Source of the DNA: an uncultured beta proteobacterium | Lineage (GTDB): Bacteria; Pseudomonadota; Gammaproteobacteria; Burkholderiales; Burkholderiaceae_C | Assembly (NCBI GenBank): GCA_903909815.1 | Contig: CAIVXG010000007.1 | Location: 1 to 64,000, forward strand | Reading direction: 5' to 3' | Length of the DNA: 64,000 bases | Shown here: positions 60,000 through 64,000 of the stretch, one piece after another | Layout: each line of letters starts with the position of its first letter | Position numbering within the stretch: the first letter of the stretch is position 1 | Translations under genes and position numbers: made by a program | The notes under the pieces: model-generated | Databases searched by the model: none | What the model was told of the DNA's origin: nothing | The model's input: only the letters and a program-made list of their open reading frames with translations

Positions 60000-60670
60000 T
60001 GCAAGGGGTGGGCCTGCCGCGAGCGGCGCAGTGCGACTACCCGCGGCCTTTCTCGCTGCAGTTTCAGGGCAGCAAGCTGGCACGCTGGGTGCTCGCATGT
60101 TTTGGCTGGAAAGTGCGCTTTGAAGGCTTCCCGGCACTGCAGGGCATGGTGGCGGTATACCCCCATACCAGCAACTGGGACTTCGTGGTGATGATTCTCG
60201 CCAAGTGGGCCATGGGTGTTCCCGCCAGTTTCTGGGGCAAGGACAAGTTGTTCCGCATTCCGCTGTTTGGTGCCTGGCTGCGCTGGCTCGGTGGCGTGCC
60301 GGTGCAACGCACGTCGGCCCGCGGCACCGTGGGCCACGCCGTGGACCTGATTGTGTCCAGGAAGAGGCGCAACGAATACTTCTGGTTGGGCCTGGCGCCC
60401 GAGGGCACGCGGCGCATGATTCCCGGCTGGCGCAGCGGCTTTTACCGCACGGCGCTGCAGGCACAGATACCTCTGGGCCTGGCGCGCCTGGACTACAGCC
60501 AACGCGAAGTGACGCTGCTGGACTTCATCGCACTCACCGGCGATGAAGCGCAGGACATGGCGCGCATCGCCGGCATTTACCAGGGCGTGCAGGGCCGGTG
60601 GCCCGGCAATGCGGCGCCGATTCAATTACTGGCGGCCAACGTGCCGCGCAGCGAAACCATCGTCAAATAG
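59999..60670 (+). CDS. Lysophospholipid acyltransferase-like protein
   Basis: The 223-residue protein has the PlsC-like fold: the HX4D-type motif is [11 protein letters not shown] (H with D four residues on), followed by [20 protein letters not shown], the acceptor-site segment [16 protein letters not shown] (EGTR) and PLGLARLDY. It should acylate a 1-acylglycerol-3-phosphate-type lipid at the membrane. It is coupled to purD by a one-base TAATG overlap; the ATG at 59999 fits the family length. Confidence 0.87.
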   Translation: MQGVGLPRAAQCDYPRPFSLQFQGSKLARWVLACFGWKVRFEGFPALQGMVAVYPHTSNWDFVVMILAKWAMGVPASFWGKDKLFRIPLFGAWLRWLGGVPVQRTSARGTVGHAVDLIVSRKRRNEYFWLGLAPEGTRRMIPGWRSGFYRTALQAQIPLGLARLDYSQREVTLLDFIALTGDEAQDMARIAGIYQGVQGRWPGNAAPIQLLAANVPRSETIVK

Positions 60671-60680
60671 GATTTCCATC

Positions 60681-61595
60681 ATGACCCCGATGCAACAGCA
60701 GGTGCAAACCTATTTGATGGGACTGCAGGACGACATCACCGCGCGCATCCACGAGATCGACGGCACGGCGTTCGTGGTCGACCCTTGGTCCAAGTCGCCG
60801 GGCGAGCCACTCCAGGGCAATGGACGCACCCAGATCCTGGAAGGCGGCCCGGTGTTCGAACGCGCGGGCTGCGGTTTTTCGCACGTCAGCGGCCCCAGAT
60901 TGCCGCCGTCGGCGACGCAGCACCGGCCCGAGCTGGCGGGCGCACCGTTCGAAGCCATGGGCGTGTCGCTAGTGTTCCATCCGCGCAACCCCTTTGTCCC
61001 CACGGTGCACATGAACGTGCGCATGTTGGCAGCGACGGTGGCGGGACACGATCCCGTGTGCTGGTTTGGCGGCGGCATGGATCTGACGCCCTACTACGGC
61101 ATTGAAGAAGACGCGCGGCACTTTCACCGCACCTGCCAATCCGCGCTGGCGCCTTTTGGGGACGACAAATATCCACGCTTCAAGCAGTGGTGCGACGAGT
61201 ACTTTTACCTGAAACACCGCGATGAGCAACGCGGCATCGGCGGCGTGTTTTTTGACGATTTTTCTGAACTGGGTTTCGAGCAGAGTTTTGCTCTGATGCG
61301 CTCGGTAGGCTCGTCGTTTTTGCAGGCTTATCTGCCGATCGTGGAGCGGCGCAAGGACACGGCCTATGGCGAGCGCGAGCGCGAGTTTCAGCTCTATCGG
61401 CGCGGACGCTACGTCGAGTTCAACCTGGTGTGGGACCGGGGCACGCACTTCGGTCTGCAGTCCGGCGGGCGCACCGAGTCGATCCTGCTGTCCATGCCGC
61501 CGCAGGCGAGCTGGTGTTACCGGCGCGCGGAAGAAGCGGGCTCACCCGAGCAGCGGCTCTACACCGACTACTTGCCGCGCAGGGACTGGGTTTGA
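60681..61595 (+). CDS. hemF: Oxygen-dependent coproporphyrinogen III oxidase
   Basis: The 304-residue enzyme converts coproporphyrinogen III to protoporphyrinogen IX with oxygen during haem synthesis. Motifs are [72 protein letters not shown] and [20 protein letters not shown], all standard. ATG 60681 begins the conserved N-terminus; an upstream in-frame extension reads through the acyltransferase gene. The stop overlaps nadD as TTGA. Confidence 0.97.
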   Translation: MTPMQQQVQTYLMGLQDDITARIHEIDGTAFVVDPWSKSPGEPLQGNGRTQILEGGPVFERAGCGFSHVSGPRLPPSATQHRPELAGAPFEAMGVSLVFHPRNPFVPTVHMNVRMLAATVAGHDPVCWFGGGMDLTPYYGIEEDARHFHRTCQSALAPFGDDKYPRFKQWCDEYFYLKHRDEQRGIGGVFFDDFSELGFEQSFALMRSVGSSFLQAYLPIVERRKDTAYGEREREFQLYRRGRYVEFNLVWDRGTHFGLQSGGRTESILLSMPPQASWCYRRAEEAGSPEQRLYTDYLPRRDWV

Positions 61596-62212
61596 CGCAG
61601 GCACAGCCGCGCATCGGCGTCTTTGGTGGCGCCTTCGATCCGCCGCATGTGGCGCACGTGGCGCTGGCGCGGGTGGCGCTGGCGCAGTTGGCGCTGGACG
61701 AACTGAGGATCTTCCCAACGGGGGAGGCCTGGCACAAGTCCCGACGCTTGAGCGCGGCAACGCACCGATTGGCGATGGCGCGTCTGGCGTTTGAAGGACT
61801 GGATCGCGTGCATGTGGATGCGCGTGAAATCGAGCGCGTCGGCCCAACCTACACCGTGGATACGCTGCGCGCGCTGCAGGCCGACCATCCGGGCACGCTA
61901 CTGTTTCTGATCCTGGGCGAAGACCAGGCGCGCGCGCTGCCCACCTGGCGCGAATGGCAGGAAATTCTCGGGCTTGCTATAATTTGTGTAGCTGCGCGCC
62001 ATTCGGCGGTCGATCACGTCGACGAATTGAATTCCTTTTCCGGGTTTGTAGGCGGGGCAACGGGCCGCTTCCAACGCCTGACGCTGGAGCCCATGGACGT
62101 GGGCTCCACCCGGATTCGTGCGCTGACGGCGGCCTCCGATGTCATCGCCCCTCTGGTGCCCGAATCGGTTGCGCGTTATATTTCCCACCATCACCTCTAT
62201 CAGAATCCTTGA
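61592..62212 (+). CDS. nadD: Nicotinate-nucleotide adenylyltransferase
   Basis: The 206-residue nucleotidyltransferase forms deamido-NAD from nicotinate mononucleotide and ATP. It has the signature [18 protein letters not shown] (with the HxxH), [20 protein letters not shown] and the second ATP motif [10 protein letters not shown] near residue 170. Translation probably starts at TTG 61592, which overlaps the hemF stop; upstream starts in hemF are less likely. The stop overlaps the rsfS start by one base (TGATG). The 3' half carries a possible promoter at 61955-61983. Confidence 0.93.
   Translation: MTQAQPRIGVFGGAFDPPHVAHVALARVALAQLALDELRIFPTGEAWHKSRRLSAATHRLAMARLAFEGLDRVHVDAREIERVGPTYTVDTLRALQADHPGTLLFLILGEDQARALPTWREWQEILGLAIICVAARHSAVDHVDELNSFSGFVGGATGRFQRLTLEPMDVGSTRIRALTAASDVIAPLVPESVARYISHHHLYQNP
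61955..61983 (+). promoter_or_regulatory. Candidate extended -10 promoter inside nadD
   Basis: TGCTATAAT (61975-61983) is a perfect extended -10 element, and TGGCAG lies 17 bp upstream as a weak -35. It sits about 230 bp before rsfS and could provide extra transcription of rsfS, rlmH and maf. Confidence 0.45.
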
Positions 62213-62982
62213 TGACTACTTCCTCCCGCACGGACTCCACCGGTAAAAAAGACGTACAAAAACTTCAGCGCGCCATTGTCGATGGCCTGGAAGACGTGAA
62301 AGCCCAAGACATCCAGGTGTTCGACACCGAGCGACTGTCTTCCTTGTTCGAGCGGGTGATCGTGGCGTCGGGAACGTCCAATCGGCAGACCAAAGCCTTG
62401 GCCGCCAGCGTGCGCGACGCCGTGCGCGACGCCGGTCTTGGCAAACCCCGCATTGAAGGTGAAGAAAACGGCGAATGGATCATCGTGGACTGTGGCGCGG
62501 CCGTAGTGCACATCATGCAGCCCGCGATCCGCCAGTACTACCACCTGGAAGAATTGTGGGGCGAAAAGCCCGTGCGTCTGAAGCTGGGCACGGTGAAACC
62601 GGCTGTCCCCGTAAAGGCCGAAGCGCCTGCGGCCAAGCCCGGTCCCAAGATCCCCAACATCAAGCGCTCCAGCGCGGCCAAAGCCGGCGCGCTGGAACTC
62701 AATCCGCCCAAGCCCAAGGCGCGCAAACCGGCGTCCAAGACGGCCCTGAAGTCGTCAGCCGCCAAACCCAGAGCGCCGGTGCGAAAGCCGGTGGCGCCCG
62801 CACCCGCAGCCAAGGCGCCGGCGGCGAAGGCTGCGGCCGTGAAAGCCGTCGCAGTTAAAACCCCTGCTGTGAAGACTGCACCGAAGGCTGTGGTGCTCAA
62901 GAGCACGCCGGTCAAGGGCGCGGTGGCAAAGAAGGCCGCCGCCAAGGCGCCGGCGAAAAGAGCCCCCAGCAAAAGAACCTGA
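62212..62982 (+). CDS. rsfS: Ribosomal silencing factor RsfS with histone H1-like tail
   Basis: Residues 1-125 are a normal RsfS: LQRAIVDGLEDVKAQDIQVF, IVASGTSNRQTKALAASVRD, GEWIIVDCGAAVVHIMQP and the HLEELWGE ending. RsfS binds ribosomal protein L14 and blocks subunit joining in starvation. Residues 126-256 are an Ala/Lys/Pro-rich basic tail with AKAPAAK, KAVAVKTPAVK and KKAAAKAPAKRAPSK units, like bacterial histone H1-type proteins. Typical RsfS proteins are only about 105-120 residues long. The reading frame is continuous, so this is not a sequencing break. Start ATG 62212. Confidence 0.92.
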   Translation: MTTSSRTDSTGKKDVQKLQRAIVDGLEDVKAQDIQVFDTERLSSLFERVIVASGTSNRQTKALAASVRDAVRDAGLGKPRIEGEENGEWIIVDCGAAVVHIMQPAIRQYYHLEELWGEKPVRLKLGTVKPAVPVKAEAPAAKPGPKIPNIKRSSAAKAGALELNPPKPKARKPASKTALKSSAAKPRAPVRKPVAPAPAAKAPAAKAAAVKAVAVKTPAVKTAPKAVVLKSTPVKGAVAKKAAAKAPAKRAPSKRT

Positions 62983-62994
62983 CCTGCTGCTTCG

Positions 62995-63462
62995 ATGAAG
63001 CTGCTGATCGTGGCGGTCGGCCAACGGGTGCCGGACTGGGCTCAGGTGGCCTGGGACGATTACGCCAAACGCTTCCCATGCGAACTCAAGGTCGAGTTGA
63101 AGGCCGTGAAGACCGAGCCGCGCGGCTCCAAAACGCTGGAGACGCTGTACGCGGCCGAGCGCGAACGCATCGAAGCTGCGATTCCCCGGGGCTGCCGCAT
63201 CGTGGCGCTGGACGAGCGCGGAACCTCCCTCACGACCCTGGCCCTGGCCAGCAAACTCAGGGCCTGGCAATTGGAGAGCGACGACGTGGCGCTGGTCATC
63301 GGCGGACCGGATGGGCTGGAGCCGGCCTTTCGTCAGGCGGCGCACGAGCGCATCCGCCTGTCCGACCTGACGCTTCCCCACGCCATGGCACGCGTGCTGC
63401 TGATCGAGCAGTTGTACCGCGCCTGGTCCATCAATGCCGGCCACCCCTACCATAGAGAATGA
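62995..63462 (+). CDS. rlmH: 23S rRNA pseudouridine-1915 N3-methyltransferase
   Basis: The 155-residue SPOUT methyltransferase modifies pseudouridine 1915 of 23S rRNA. The knot motif is [20 protein letters not shown] and the C-terminus is the conserved [20 protein letters not shown]. The 12 bp between rsfS and ATG 62995 carry no strong ribosome site. The stop overlaps maf by 4 nt (ATGA). Confidence 0.96.
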   Translation: MKLLIVAVGQRVPDWAQVAWDDYAKRFPCELKVELKAVKTEPRGSKTLETLYAAERERIEAAIPRGCRIVALDERGTSLTTLALASKLRAWQLESDDVALVIGGPDGLEPAFRQAAHERIRLSDLTLPHAMARVLLIEQLYRAWSINAGHPYHRE

Positions 63463-64000
63463 ACGACTACATTTATCTGGCGTCTCAAAGTCCGCGGCGC
63501 AGCCAGTTGCTGGATCAAATGGGCGTGCGCCATGAACTGCTGCTGGCCGATGCCCGGGAAGACGCGGAAGGGCTGGAAGTGCTTCTTAAGGGCGAGTCAC
63601 CCAGCGCCTATGTGCAGCGCGTGACGGCACTGAAGCTGGATGCGGCCGTGCAGCGGCTCCAGCGCCGAGCCCTGCCAGACGGCGTGGTGCTGTGCGCCGA
63701 CACCACGGTGGCCATGGGTCGAACCATTTACGGCAAACCCGAGCACGCCCAAGATGCGCAGCGCATGCTGGGCGAGCTCTCAGGCCGGACGCATCGGGTG
63801 TTGACGGCGGTAGCGGCGCAACACGGAACCCGGCGCTGCGCCGCACTGAGCGTTTCCCACGTGCGCTTCGCGCCCATGAGTGCCAGTGAAATTCACGACT
63901 ACGTCGCCAGCGGCGAACCGTTCGGCAAGGCGGGTGCCTACGCCGTGCAGGGCAGGGCGGCCCAATACATCGCGCATATCAGCGGTTCCTATTCCGGCAT
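63459..64000 (+). CDS. maf: Maf-family nucleoside triphosphate pyrophosphatase (partial)
   Basis: The frame is open to the window edge, giving the first 180 residues. It has the opening [17 protein letters not shown] with the SxRR phosphate-binding motif, [19 protein letters not shown] and [19 protein letters not shown] near the end of the visible part. Maf enzymes hydrolyse non-canonical or ordinary NTPs to limit misincorporation and influence septum formation. The start overlaps the rlmH stop as ATGA. The last residues are off the window. Confidence 0.93.
   Translation, partial: MNDYIYLASQSPRRSQLLDQMGVRHELLLADAREDAEGLEVLLKGESPSAYVQRVTALKLDAAVQRLQRRALPDGVVLCADTTVAMGRTIYGKPEHAQDAQRMLGELSGRTHRVLTAVAAQHGTRRCAALSVSHVRFAPMSASEIHDYVASGEPFGKAGAYAVQGRAAQYIAHISGSYSG

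Overview
The window looks like chromosome of a betaproteobacterium of the order Burkholderiales, most likely Comamonadaceae or a close relative. The reasons are high GC, a class I polyhydroxyalkanoate (PHA) locus (phaC-phaA ... phbB), an APH-fold ThrB followed by a BPSS1780-family membrane protein, a MaoC-phosphotransacetylase fusion next to ackA, and the block yebC-purD-acyltransferase-hemF-nadD-rsfS-rlmH-maf. The genus call is inference; no 16S gene is present. Genes are packed tightly and very often joined by 4-nt ATGA, GTGA or TTGA stop/start overlaps.

Layout. 1-476: the 3' end of an ISL3-type transposase abuts the 5' stub of a TonB-dependent receptor gene. 477-10024: a peptidoglycan-recycling neighbourhood with a DigH-like lipoprotein, MurQ, an AmpG-type permease, an AstE/AspA-type metallohydrolase, a BadF-type sugar kinase, an AmiD-type lipoprotein amidase and PgeF. 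Two c-di-GMP-type regulators interrupt it: a degenerate HD-GYP protein and a divergent response regulator-GGDEF. 10144-20319: the PHA locus. Between phaA and phbB sit an overlapping trio (alpha-carbonic anhydrase, periplasmic solute-binding protein, membrane GGDEF-EAL protein) and a secreted beta-propeller. 20349-29617: a VOC protein, an exported unknown, UvrD/Rep helicase, a secreted S33 hydrolase coupled to a NatAB-type exporter, and ThrB with a membrane protein.

29718-35758: an AraC-type regulator is divergent from a four-gene overlapping operon (BASS-type symporter, NAD-dependent epimerase, secreted cytochrome c/beta-propeller fusion, MFS transporter). 35797-45110: housekeeping and metabolic genes including MaoC-Pta, AckA, PolA, glutathione-dependent formaldehyde dehydrogenase, a ZIP transporter and an adenosine-kinase-like enzyme. 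45107-47942: ExbD-ExbD-ExbB and a TonB-like protein with a hexanucleotide tandem repeat and no recognisable TonB C-terminal domain. 47957-48204: a decayed MNT nucleotidyltransferase gene. 48379-54676: DnaG, the radical-SAM protein YgiQ and a TRAP permease pair without its binding protein. 54745-64000: tRNA-Pro, two glycosyltransferases, upp and the yebC-to-maf block, with maf cut by the window end.

The most interesting regions are the translationally coupled carbonic anhydrase/binding protein/GGDEF-EAL trio, which reads like a periplasmic sensing module feeding c-di-GMP; the BASS/epimerase/cytochrome-propeller/MFS operon with a candidate AraC operator; and the variable TonB-like energy-transduction system. 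All functional assignments come from reading motifs; no database search was possible.
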